From the NCBI GenBank assembly GCA_016839245.1, contig JAEOUN010000043.1, forward strand, positions 1-5,816: 5,816 nucleotides of DNA. The letters run 5' to 3'. The DNA comes from Candidatus Thorarchaeota archaeon. GTDB taxonomy: Archaea > Asgardarchaeota > Thorarchaeia > Thorarchaeales > Thorarchaeaceae. The notes beneath the pieces were generated by a model. It made no database searches. It worked only from the letters and a program-made list of their open reading frames with translations, and had not been told where the DNA came from. This document shows, piece by piece, positions 1-5,687 of the stretch; positions within the stretch are counted from its first letter, which is position 1, and the number at the start of each line of letters is the position of its first letter. A program made the translations under genes and the position numbers.

Positions 1-136
1 AACGATGAAAATTATGTTAAATAATAATTAAGCGTACACGCCGCACTATACTTTAGGTAGAAGCCTGTATATCGAATGACTAGGAGTCTTCTTGGTCAAA
101 GTCAACAAAGACAATCCTTAAAATGGTGCAGAGTTT
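1..136. other. Upstream intergenic region, no supported gene
   Basis: An open frame from base 1 ends at TAA 22-24 and could be the last codons of a gene lying to the left, but seven codons are not enough to call. TATA-like strings at 47-51 (TATAC) and 68-72 (TATAT) could serve the DUF106 gene, and neither is distinctive. The frame of that gene is closed at 119-121. Confidence 0.3.
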
Positions 137-706
137 TTGGACACCTTGAGTGTAGTAGATATGGATCCGTGGAGTGATTTCCTTCAGTATTTCGTCACTA
201 TATTTGCACCTGTCGCAGTCATGCCGTGGTCGATGATTACGATATTAATTGTGAACTTTCTTCTTTTGTTCATCTCAATTGCTGCAACCAATAAATTCAC
301 TGATGTTGAGAAAACAAAGGTAAGCATGGAAGAGATAAAGGCATGGCAAGCTAAGATGAATGCCGCAAGAAAGACTATGGATCCAATGATGCTTCAAGAA
401 GTCATGGACGAACAAGGCAGGATTATGAGATTGAATAGTCAACTTATGAGTGATCGGATGAAACCCATGTGTATCTATTACATACCCTTCCTAATCATTT
501 TTGCAATCATGGGCGCTATATTCGGAAATGCCATTGTTGCTATCATCCCCTTTAACATTCAGAAGTTGCTACCATTTCTCACAGGCATGATTGGCAGACC
601 AACACAATTTGGATTTGGATTGACGTTCTATGGATTCTATCTCCTTGTGGGAATTGGTCTTGGAAATGTTGTAAGAAAACCCTTTGGACAGTCAATGACA
701 ACATAG
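137..706 (+). CDS. DUF106 / EMC3-TMCO1-like membrane protein (archaeal YidC-like insertase)
   Basis: The 189-residue product matches the architecture of the archaeal DUF106 family, the archaeal relatives of YidC/Oxa1/EMC3 that help insert proteins into the membrane. TM1 lies at about residues 31-50. A charged, Met-rich helical hairpin follows at 55-108 (KAWQAKMNAARK, MDPMMLQEVMDEQGRIMR), which in this superfamily is the cytosolic coiled coil. The family-like MKPM turn is at 108-111, TM2 is about 113-136 and TM3 about 158-178. The length is normal for the family. The TTG start at 137 was chosen because GGTG lies 8 bases upstream and the frame is closed by TAA at 119-121; ATG 161 is the alternative start. 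ATG 123 is in another frame. The gene stands alone in the window. Family assignment is from motif and topology recognition; insertase function is inferred from the family. Confidence 0.85.
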   Translation: MDTLSVVDMDPWSDFLQYFVTIFAPVAVMPWSMITILIVNFLLLFISIAATNKFTDVEKTKVSMEEIKAWQAKMNAARKTMDPMMLQEVMDEQGRIMRLNSQLMSDRMKPMCIYYIPFLIIFAIMGAIFGNAIVAIIPFNIQKLLPFLTGMIGRPTQFGFGLTFYGFYLLVGIGLGNVVRKPFGQSMTT

Positions 707-770
707 AGGACAGTTCTTTTGCTGCACGCAGTCATATTGCTAGATTGACACAAAGATTACGTGAGACCTC

Positions 771-782
771 CTCTTTTTATTC
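771..782 (+). terminator. Possible T-rich archaeal terminator after the DUF106 gene
   Basis: A pyrimidine-rich tract with five consecutive T (774-778) lies about 65 bases after the stop codon. Archaeal RNA polymerase commonly terminates on T-runs without a hairpin. The same tract sits just upstream of a possible TATA box, so the evidence is weak. Confidence 0.3.
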
Positions 783-792
783 AAAGATATAC
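783..792 (+). promoter_or_regulatory. Possible BRE/TATA promoter for the small-gene cassette
   Basis: The sequence AAAGATATAC resembles a purine-rich BRE followed by a TATA box. Transcription would begin about 25 bases downstream, near 815, leaving a leader of about 40 bases before ATG 856. This leader contains the hairpin at 821-838. No experimental support can be read from sequence alone. Confidence 0.3.
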
Positions 793-804
793 TCAAAGGA
801 GCAG

Positions 805-846
805 CGATTCCCCACGGGATAAGTCGATACTTCGACTTCGGAATCG
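805..846 (+). other. Nested inverted repeats (RNA stem-loop) in the leader
   Basis: AAGTCGA (821-827) and TCGACTT (832-838) form a perfect 7-bp stem with the loop TACT. Outside it, CGATTCC (805-811) pairs perfectly with GGAATCG (840-846), leaving nine unpaired bases on the left and one on the right. The element ends one base before the next large inverted repeat at 848-912. It could be a leader structure, part of a small RNA, or a regulator site. It does not fit a tRNA, and I see no box C/D or ACA signature. Confidence 0.5.
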
Positions 847-847
847 A

Positions 848-912
848 GAGAAAGGATGCAAGTCTGTCAAAACGCACCATTCCTGAAGGTCTTTCTTATT
901 GTATCCTTTCTC
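848..912 (+). promoter_or_regulatory. 14-bp stem enclosing the start codon of a small ORF
   Basis: Positions 848-861 (GAGAAAGGATGCAA) pair with 899-912 (TTGTATCCTTTCTC) over 14 positions, with one G-U wobble (858/902) and a 37-base loop. The ATG at 856-858 and the purine-rich AAAGG before it lie inside the left arm. If 856 is a real start, the stem would hide it and could act as a translational switch. The pairing is seen directly; the regulatory role is inference. A free-standing small RNA is another reading. Confidence 0.5.
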
Positions 913-963
913 GTTTTCTTCACTGCTATTTCGCAATTATTTTATCAAGTTCGACGATATTGA
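856..963 (+). CDS. Putative 35-residue single-TM peptide
   Basis: A short ORF begins with ATG and encodes 35 residues. Residues 9-25 (FLKVFLIVSFLVFFTAI) form a clear hydrophobic helix, and the C-terminus ends in the basic residues QVRRY. It could be a small membrane protein or an uncleaved signal anchor. Its TGA stop at 961-963 overlaps the TTG start of the next gene at 960-962 as TTGA, a layout typical of translational coupling. This would also explain why the next gene has no SD motif of its own. Against it, the upstream SD is poor (AGG is immediately adjacent to ATG) and the start lies inside a stem. It may instead be the true N-terminus of the downstream protein, separated by a frameshift or assembly error. 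No homologue is recognised. Confidence 0.45.
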   Translation: MQVCQNAPFLKVFLIVSFLVFFTAISQLFYQVRRY

Positions 964-1517
964 TTCATGAGTCAATATTATCATTCCAAAATGCAGTGAG
1001 TGCGCAAGAATTGGTTAATGAAACAACGCCCGAAGAGAGATTGAAGAGGTACAAGAAGCAGCTCGAAGTGATGGCTGAAGCAGAACATAAGGTATTGAAA
1101 TTCACAAACCCAGTCAAAAAAGATGAACATGAAGTTGCGCAGATCCCTTCTGCTAGTAATAATAATAGTAAGAATGAGCATATCCCTAAGAATCCAAGTC
1201 CTCCTCGCACTCTTGTTAGTCCATCTAAACGTGAATTGAGAGAATCTATGATAGTTACCCATAAATCCAAGAGTGAAAGTTTGGTCACAAGGTTGCCTGA
1301 TAAGGATAGTAAGAATAGAATTATGCTGAAGGCTCGGATGAAGGCTATTGATAGCAAACTTCAGGATATCAAAAGTAGAAAGGCAATGATTGAGCTTCAA
1401 TATAAGCGTAAATTGATTACAAAGAGTGAGTACGAGAAACGAATACAGGTTCTTATAGCTGAAGGAAAAGAATTACTAAGAGAGAAGGCGCGTATCGATA
1501 CGTCGCTCTCACGATAA
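960..1517 (+). CDS. Hypothetical charged coiled-coil protein
   Basis: This 185-residue protein belongs to no family I recognise. Residues 20-50 form a charged helix (PEERLKRYKKQLEVMAEAEH). Residues 51-115 are low-complexity and probably disordered, rich in Ser, Asn, Pro and Lys. Residues 118-181 form a long, highly charged coiled coil. Within it, residues 148-178 (from YKRKLITKSEYEKRI) loosely resemble the short SHOCT oligomerisation helix pair. TTG 960 is the first standard start in this frame, but the frame is open upstream to 765 without ATG, GTG or TTG. No SD precedes it, so translation may depend on coupling with the 35-residue ORF. An AVSA-QE stretch at residues 12-17 resembles a signal-peptidase site, so the real N-terminus may be longer. 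The coding call is strong; the start is uncertain. Confidence 0.7.
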   Translation: MIHESILSFQNAVSAQELVNETTPEERLKRYKKQLEVMAEAEHKVLKFTNPVKKDEHEVAQIPSASNNNSKNEHIPKNPSPPRTLVSPSKRELRESMIVTHKSKSESLVTRLPDKDSKNRIMLKARMKAIDSKLQDIKSRKAMIELQYKRKLITKSEYEKRIQVLIAEGKELLREKARIDTSLSR

Positions 1518-1518
1518 C

Positions 1519-1704
1519 ATGATCATTATTTTTGCTCTATCTTCAATACATTTTTTCTTCATCATGGTATTGTTATGCCTAGTAATAGATTACTACTTAA
1601 GAAATCAAGATGGTCTAAGTATCAAAAGCATACATAAACGAAAAGACTTAGATAGAAACACAAAAAGATTTGACAGAAAACCTTCCCATAATTTTTTCTT
1701 TTAG
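1519..1704 (+). CDS. Small single-TM protein with basic tail
   Basis: The 61-residue product has one N-terminal hydrophobic segment at residues 2-26 (ending VLLCLVIDYY), followed by a strongly basic, Asp/Lys/Arg-rich tail at 27-61. This predicts a membrane-anchored peptide with a cytoplasmic tail by the positive-inside rule. ATG 1519 follows the upstream TAA by one base, with no SD, which suggests translational coupling. An internal ATG at 1564 is a possible shorter start. The last codons (NFFF and TAG) are encoded by a T-rich run. No family is recognised, and a gene this short could be spurious. Its tight junction with the coiled-coil gene and its clear membrane/basic layout argue that it is real. 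Confidence 0.5.
   Translation: MIIIFALSSIHFFFIMVLLCLVIDYYLRNQDGLSIKSIHKRKDLDRNTKRFDRKPSHNFFF
1691..1702 (+). terminator. T-rich tract overlapping a gene end
   Basis: ATTTTTTCTTTT contains six consecutive T followed by four more after one C, at the last codons of the 61-residue ORF. Such tracts terminate archaeal transcription. A separate possible promoter follows about 40 bases later, consistent with a transcript boundary here. Confidence 0.35.
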
Positions 1705-1732
1705 AACATAAGATAAAACAATACACGAACAC

Positions 1733-1745
1733 AAAAGGAATATAG
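1733..1745 (+). promoter_or_regulatory. Possible BRE/TATA promoter for the HEAT-protein operon
   Basis: AAAAGGAATATAG looks like a purine-rich BRE joined to a TATA-like core. A start about 25 bases downstream, near 1767, would leave a short leader carrying GGAGG at 1771-1775. Recognition is by consensus only. Confidence 0.35.
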
Positions 1746-1770
1746 TCCCCTCATAGATGAGTGTAATTCC

Positions 1771-1775
1771 GGAGG
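1771..1775 (+). promoter_or_regulatory. SD motif at unusual distance from the annotated ATG
   Basis: GGAGG lies 18 bases before ATG 1794, longer than the usual 5-10. An in-frame CTG at 1785 sits 9 bases from the motif and would add the residues (M)SK before the annotated Met. The motif therefore makes the start of the next gene ambiguous. Confidence 0.5.
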
Positions 1776-1793
1776 CTGTATATACTGAGCAAA

Positions 1794-2651
1794 ATGCACC
1801 GTAAAATAAATTCACCCCAAATGGCATATATTCAAAAAATATGTGACTTAAGTAGAAGGGGTGATATTGACGCGGTAGCAGACCTCATGAAAGGATACTT
1901 TTCTGATAAGACAAACAATCCTTGGGATACGCTTTATAGAACTATAGAGAAACTTAGCAAGAAAGATGGAGATACGAAAGAACTTCGTGAAATTTTCATC
2001 CTCTTACGAGAGGGAGTGTTTGGCGCACTCGAAATTCTCTCGTTTTGTCTCATCCCTGAAATCACTACTAGAGATATTATTCAAGTATTCACCAAGGAAA
2101 AAGATTGGAGTCTCGGAAGAAGAAAGACAAGAAATCTCTGTCTAAATATTGCAGACGGACTTATCGAGAAAGGCAACATTCGCTATTTGTTGCCATCATC
2201 TCTAAAGAGAGAGGGTTTTGGATTTCTTACAAGTCGTATTGAGGAAGAAGAGCTTGAGCAGTTTAGGAAAGCAGAGCCTAAGATAAGTAGGGGAAAATTA
2301 GATCTCTCAAAATTACAAAACTCGATTATTGGATGTAGATTTCTGAGAGAACAATCAATAACTGAAACTAAGTTAGAGAAAGATGATTCTCGCATAGAAC
2401 TACTTCAAGAAGCTTATCAGCTCCAGCTTGTCGAATTGGAATTTGAACGCACCACGCGAACAAAAGCTGTTCAGGATACAGAGCAAATCACACTTAATGG
2501 TCAACCTGTTACAAATCATGAAGATGAAAAAGTAAGTCCTTCACGAAAGAAGAAGACTCTTGAGATTCAAACTCCATTATCGGAATTTATTCCAGAACAA
2601 AAATCTTCAGGCAAGGAAAAAGGCTCAAAACGGAGGGCACGTAAGAAATGA
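1794..2651 (+). CDS. Hypothetical helical protein with basic disordered tail, partner of HEAT protein
   Basis: This 285-residue protein is not one I recognise. Residues 11-135 are almost wholly helical by composition and may form helical-repeat hairpins (KICDLSRRGDIDAVADLMKG, EIFILLREGVFGALEILSF). Residues 145-225 are charged helix, partly coiled-coil-like. Residues 243-285 form a Lys/Arg/Ser-rich tail ending KRRARKK, plausible for nucleic-acid or acidic-partner binding. There is no signal peptide, TM segment or catalytic motif. Its TGA stop (2649-2651) overlaps the ATG of the next gene (2648-2650) as ATGA, so the two are probably made in fixed proportion and may form a complex. ATG 1794 is 18 bases from the SD, so CTG 1785 is a possible true start. 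Coding status is well supported by length, the SD motif and the tight coupling. Confidence 0.8.
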   Translation: MHRKINSPQMAYIQKICDLSRRGDIDAVADLMKGYFSDKTNNPWDTLYRTIEKLSKKDGDTKELREIFILLREGVFGALEILSFCLIPEITTRDIIQVFTKEKDWSLGRRKTRNLCLNIADGLIEKGNIRYLLPSSLKREGFGFLTSRIEEEELEQFRKAEPKISRGKLDLSKLQNSIIGCRFLREQSITETKLEKDDSRIELLQEAYQLQLVELEFERTTRTKAVQDTEQITLNGQPVTNHEDEKVSPSRKKKTLEIQTPLSEFIPEQKSSGKEKGSKRRARKK

Positions 2652-4168
2652 GTAAGAAGAACTCTCTTGATCTGATTGAAATTGAGAAGAAATCCTTGGC
2701 TGAATATAGGAAGATAGCTTGGGATATTGATAGTCCAAATTTAGGAACCATGTATGATGCTGTTGGAAGACTTGCGTCTCTTGAGTATAGTCGACTTTTG
2801 TTACCAAAGGCGATGGATCTATTATTAGTAAAAGATCGCAATGTGAAACAAGCTGCCTATACAGTTGCAGGAAAGAACATCTATGGCAATTATGTGAATG
2901 AATTCTTTGTTGAATTAAGAGAAATGAATCCTGTAGAACGTGAACAGATTTTGCAAGGAATCCAAGAGATGTTTAATCAGACAGGAGGTCCACTCTCTTC
3001 ATCAGAACAGAAGAATTGGATAGCTAATCTTGAAACTCTTGGGAGAGAACATCAGCCAATTGTATTTGGCCTTATGATCAGTCTGGGAAAATCTGGAAAG
3101 AGCTGGGTACGAAAGCAAATTCGTGAGAACATAAAGACAATTACACTTGGAGCTGTTCCAAAAATCAGTTTATTCCCATCGAAGGAACGAAGACAGCTCA
3201 TCCATATTCTTTCTGAAGGTGCTGCAAGAGACCGTAGAGATCTTTTGCCATTCATCTGTGGAATTGTAGATGATACTACATGTAAATACCTTGCACCATT
3301 TATGCGGAAAAGCGAATGGAGAGAGAGGGTCGAGATTGCTGAAGCGATTGCAAAGTGGGGAATAAAATCATCAACGGGTCTTGTAATGGAACTTGTCGCA
3401 GATACAAATTGGCAGGTAAAGCAATCTCTGCTTGAGAATCTAAATATAAAGAGGTCAAAAATCTCACCATTACTAGCAGTTCTAAGTCATTTAGTTGGAG
3501 AGAGTCATGCAAGGGTCAGAGCTTTAGCTGAAAGAACACTCATCACTCTTGGGAATATTGCTTGTGCTGATATACCTCTTAAAGAACAACAAAAAAGAGT
3601 AGAGAAGAAGTTTCGTGCACAGCTCTTGAAAGCAGCTCGGGTAAACAAGGATCTTGATACTTCATGGTTGGGAATGGAGAAACCGCAACAAGATCCAATG
3701 ATTGATATCCTCAAACGTGTGTCATCTGAGGATATTGTGGAAGGTGAAATCAAAGACTCATCAATAGCTCCAGAGGGAGTTAGTCTTTCTGATTTATCGA
3801 CAGAAATAGAAACGACTTCAAAAGTAGACGAAGCCAGTCTCTCTGAAGACGATAAGAGTTCATTATTATCAGCGCTCCTTGGAGCAAAGGAGTCATCAAA
3901 TCAAGAAGAGCAACCTCCACCAGCAAAGGATATCTCCGATATTCCTCTAGATCCGTCACTCCCAGCTTCGAGTCGATTTGTACTCATTTTACAAAAAGTA
4001 TCTGGTGAAGTGGGAAAGGATGTACCATTGGATCTTCTTCAAGCGACAGGGATTTCAATGGGAATGACTGATGAAGAGTTTTTCGGAGCACTCTCAGAAC
4101 TTGAAGAACAAGGAATAATTTATCGTTCAAGCAAAGGAACGGTGAGTTATGTAGACATTGAACTCTAA
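2648..4168 (+). CDS. HEAT-repeat protein with C-terminal MCM-like winged helix
   Basis: The 506-residue product has three regions. Residues about 30-335 are alpha-helical repeats; the clearest HEAT-type units are at 63-75 (RNVKQAAYTVAG), 222-265 (WRERVEIAEAIAKWG, WQVKQSLLENL) and 286-302 (HARVRALAERTLITLG). Residues about 345-440 form an acidic, Ser/Glu/Asp/Pro-rich linker. Residues 440-506 look like a winged helix: two helices (SSRFVLILQKVSGEVG, PLDLLQATG), a recognition-like helix (TDEEFFGALSELEEQGII) and a beta wing (YRSSKGTVSYV). This pattern resembles the C-terminal winged helix of archaeal MCM helicases. No ATPase or nuclease motif is present, so a scaffold or adaptor role is inferred, perhaps in DNA or RNA transactions. 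GGAGGG at 2632-2637, 10 bases before ATG, supports the start. The acidic linker could complement the partner's basic tail. Confidence 0.8.
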   Translation: MSKKNSLDLIEIEKKSLAEYRKIAWDIDSPNLGTMYDAVGRLASLEYSRLLLPKAMDLLLVKDRNVKQAAYTVAGKNIYGNYVNEFFVELREMNPVEREQILQGIQEMFNQTGGPLSSSEQKNWIANLETLGREHQPIVFGLMISLGKSGKSWVRKQIRENIKTITLGAVPKISLFPSKERRQLIHILSEGAARDRRDLLPFICGIVDDTTCKYLAPFMRKSEWRERVEIAEAIAKWGIKSSTGLVMELVADTNWQVKQSLLENLNIKRSKISPLLAVLSHLVGESHARVRALAERTLITLGNIACADIPLKEQQKRVEKKFRAQLLKAARVNKDLDTSWLGMEKPQQDPMIDILKRVSSEDIVEGEIKDSSIAPEGVSLSDLSTEIETTSKVDEASLSEDDKSSLLSALLGAKESSNQEEQPPPAKDISDIPLDPSLPASSRFVLILQKVSGEVGKDVPLDLLQATGISMGMTDEEFFGALSELEEQGIIYRSSKGTVSYVDIEL

Positions 4169-4220
4169 ATGATTATCTCACACAACACTAATGAGTAAGC
4201 AGAATATTAATTGACATGAT

Positions 4221-4235
4221 GGAGGTATTGCATTG
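4221..4235 (+). promoter_or_regulatory. Strong SD deciding a TTG start
   Basis: GGAGGT (4221-4226) is followed six bases later by TTG 4233, the first codon of the amidohydrolase. ATG 4216 is in another frame. The nine bases GGAGGTATT recur exactly at 5693-5701 before the next hydrolase. Confidence 0.75.
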
Positions 4236-5561
4236 GCTGAAGAACTTCTGATCGAAAACGGGCTTATCGTAACCGGTGATCAAAGAGGTAGAATCTTCGA
4301 GAACGGATTCATCAAGATTGAAGGAAATACCATCAAAGATATTGGATTCGGGAAACCAAAAGGATCTGCAGATACAGTGATTGATGCATCTGGATGTGTC
4401 ATAATCCCTGGTCTAATCACAGCACATACTCATTTGTATGGAATTCTCCTTAGAGGTGCATCTTTGAATATCAAACCTCCAACTGATTTTGCTCAGGTTC
4501 TTCAAAGAGTCTGGTGGCCAGTCGATGAAGCTCTATCTGTAGAAGATGCCTATGCAAGCGCGTTATCTGCGTCAGCAGAAATGTTACGAAATGGTTCGAC
4601 TCTCTTTGCTGATACCTACTCTGGACCGAATTCCATCGAAGGAAGTCTAGCTGCAATAGCGAAAGGAACCCGAGAGATTGGCATCAGAGGAATCATTGCA
4701 TTTGAGATGACTGAGCGAAATAATCCTGATGAAGCAGAGAGAGGTCTCAGAGAAGGAATTACTTTCGCGAAATCTGTCAAGAATGATGACACTATATCAG
4801 GAATGATGAGTATCCATGCATCATTTACAGTAGGTGATGAAATTATTAGAAGGGCGGTAGATGAAGCGAAGATACTAGATATCCCAATTACAGTTCATAC
4901 GTCTGAAGGTCTTGTAGACTTGTATCACAATCTTGAGTACTCCGGCGAGAGAACTGTCGAGAGATTGAATCGACTGGGAGTACTAGGTCCAAAAACGGTT
5001 CTAGCCCATTGTGTTCATGTTAATGGAACTGAGATGGATTTGATTGCGAAAAGCAAATCCGCTGTGGCTCACAATCCAATGAGTAACATGTTGAATGCTG
5101 TCGGGGTGGCACCAGTACCTGCAATGCTTGAAAGAGGTATTACGGTGGGCCTTGGTAATGATGGCTGGATTTATGATCCCTTTGAGAATATGAGGTGTGC
5201 ACTGACTATCCATCGTCTAGCAAGTGGAAATCCGAGTGCCATTGGGCCTGAACAAATATTCAAAATGGTAACACTTGATGGAGCCAAGTGCTATGGATTG
5301 CAGAAACAACTTGGTAGTTTAGAAAAAGAAAAACTGGCTGACATAGTTATTTTAGATGCTTCGAAAGTTCCAACGCCTCTTAACGAGAATTCTGTGATAG
5401 GTCACTTATTGAATACCTTTAGTGGTAAGGATGTAAGAGATGTCTTTGTGAATGGACTCCAATGTATTAGAGATAGAAAGCTTACATTGACCTCTGATAA
5501 TCATGTCATTGATGTGTCTAGACAATCAGCTGGAAACATTTGGTCACGACTCACGAAATGA
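4233..5561 (+). CDS. Amidohydrolase of COG0402 (SsnA / deaminase / chlorohydrolase type)
   Basis: The 442-residue enzyme has the complete metal-dependent amidohydrolase layout: a small N-terminal beta domain (1-58), a TIM barrel, and a C-terminal beta return (ADIVILDASKVP, 369-380). Active-site residues are visible. H65 and H67 (AHTHLYG), H222 (VHTSE), H259 (LAHCVHV) and D310 (GLGNDG) match the usual metal ligands and catalytic residues, and E225 matches the catalytic Glu. The stretch TDFAQVLQRVWWPVDEAL and the NAVGVAPVPAML region resemble SsnA-type aminohydrolases more than classical SAH/MTA deaminases. A purine, pterin or other cyclic-amine deaminase is likely, but the substrate cannot be told from sequence. 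The family's GTD motif reads GND here; the Asp is kept. Length is typical and no signal peptide is present. The start is fixed by GGAGGT six bases before TTG. Confidence 0.9.
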   Translation: MAEELLIENGLIVTGDQRGRIFENGFIKIEGNTIKDIGFGKPKGSADTVIDASGCVIIPGLITAHTHLYGILLRGASLNIKPPTDFAQVLQRVWWPVDEALSVEDAYASALSASAEMLRNGSTLFADTYSGPNSIEGSLAAIAKGTREIGIRGIIAFEMTERNNPDEAERGLREGITFAKSVKNDDTISGMMSIHASFTVGDEIIRRAVDEAKILDIPITVHTSEGLVDLYHNLEYSGERTVERLNRLGVLGPKTVLAHCVHVNGTEMDLIAKSKSAVAHNPMSNMLNAVGVAPVPAMLERGITVGLGNDGWIYDPFENMRCALTIHRLASGNPSAIGPEQIFKMVTLDGAKCYGLQKQLGSLEKEKLADIVILDASKVPTPLNENSVIGHLLNTFSGKDVRDVFVNGLQCIRDRKLTLTSDNHVIDVSRQSAGNIWSRLTK

Positions 5562-5584
5562 TCAAAAAAGTGAGTTAAAATCCC

Positions 5585-5609
5585 AATTTTTCTATTCTAT
5601 TTTCTTCTT
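5585..5609 (+). terminator. Pyrimidine-rich terminator after the amidohydrolase gene
   Basis: Several T-runs (CAATTTTTC, then TATTTTCTTCTT) begin about 24 bases after the stop. This fits intrinsic archaeal termination on T-rich DNA. The last bases also form the left arm of a hairpin with 5624-5631. Confidence 0.5.
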
Positions 5610-5631
5610 ACACAAATGACGACAAGAAGAA
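5602..5631 (+). other. Inverted repeat in the intergenic region
   Basis: TTCTTCTT (5602-5609) pairs perfectly with AAGAAGAA (5624-5631) around a 14-base loop. Both arms are low-complexity purine or pyrimidine tracts, so chance pairing is easy. No T-run follows on the + strand. It could add to termination or be incidental. Confidence 0.3.
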
Positions 5632-5640
5632 CAAGAATGA

Positions 5641-5673
5641 CTCCACCTTTTGCTACTGGTAGTATGGGTGGAG
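5641..5673 (+). other. G+C-rich stem-loop upstream of the edge hydrolase
   Basis: CTCCACC (5641-5647) pairs perfectly with GGTGGAG (5667-5673). Inside, TACT (5654-5657) pairs with AGTA (5661-5664) around a GGT loop, giving a two-part stem with an asymmetric bulge. It lies about 20 bases before the SD of the next gene, so it could be a leader structure or a late part of the terminator region. The function is unknown. Confidence 0.45.
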
Positions 5674-5687
5674 AGCTAAAGAGTTTT

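Noticed and set aside
76..177. ATG-started ORF of 33 codons overlapping the DUF106 start
   Set aside because: It lacks an SD, has coding-neutral composition and runs out of frame into a clear membrane-protein gene.
756..890. Minus-strand ORF of about 46 codons starting at an ATG near 880 and ending near 740
   Set aside because: It has no SD, overlaps the structured leader on the other strand, and shows no domain or compositional support.
805..912. Possible tRNA or H/ACA or C/D guide RNA
   Set aside because: No T-arm GGTTCRA motif or 7-bp acceptor stem is present. There is no ACA box after the 848-912 stem and no paired C and D boxes, so only an unclassified structure can be claimed.
965..1400. 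Two minus-strand ORFs of 130 and 139 residues
   Set aside because: They lie opposite the coiled-coil gene, are Leu/Ser/Phe-rich as expected for the complement of Lys/Glu-rich coding DNA, and have no credible start signals.
1491..1502. Perfect 12-base palindrome CGTATCGATACG at the end of the coiled-coil gene
   Set aside because: It lies inside coding sequence and is a single copy. It could be a regulator site for the 61-residue ORF, but nothing else supports this.
2183..3753. Several minus-strand ORFs of 60-84 residues opposite the helical and HEAT genes
   Set aside because: They are short shadows of long, well-supported + strand genes, without motifs.
4471..5213. Minus-strand ORFs of 61 and 70 residues inside the amidohydrolase
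   Set aside because: The + strand encodes a complete enzyme with all active-site residues; the antisense frames have no family features.
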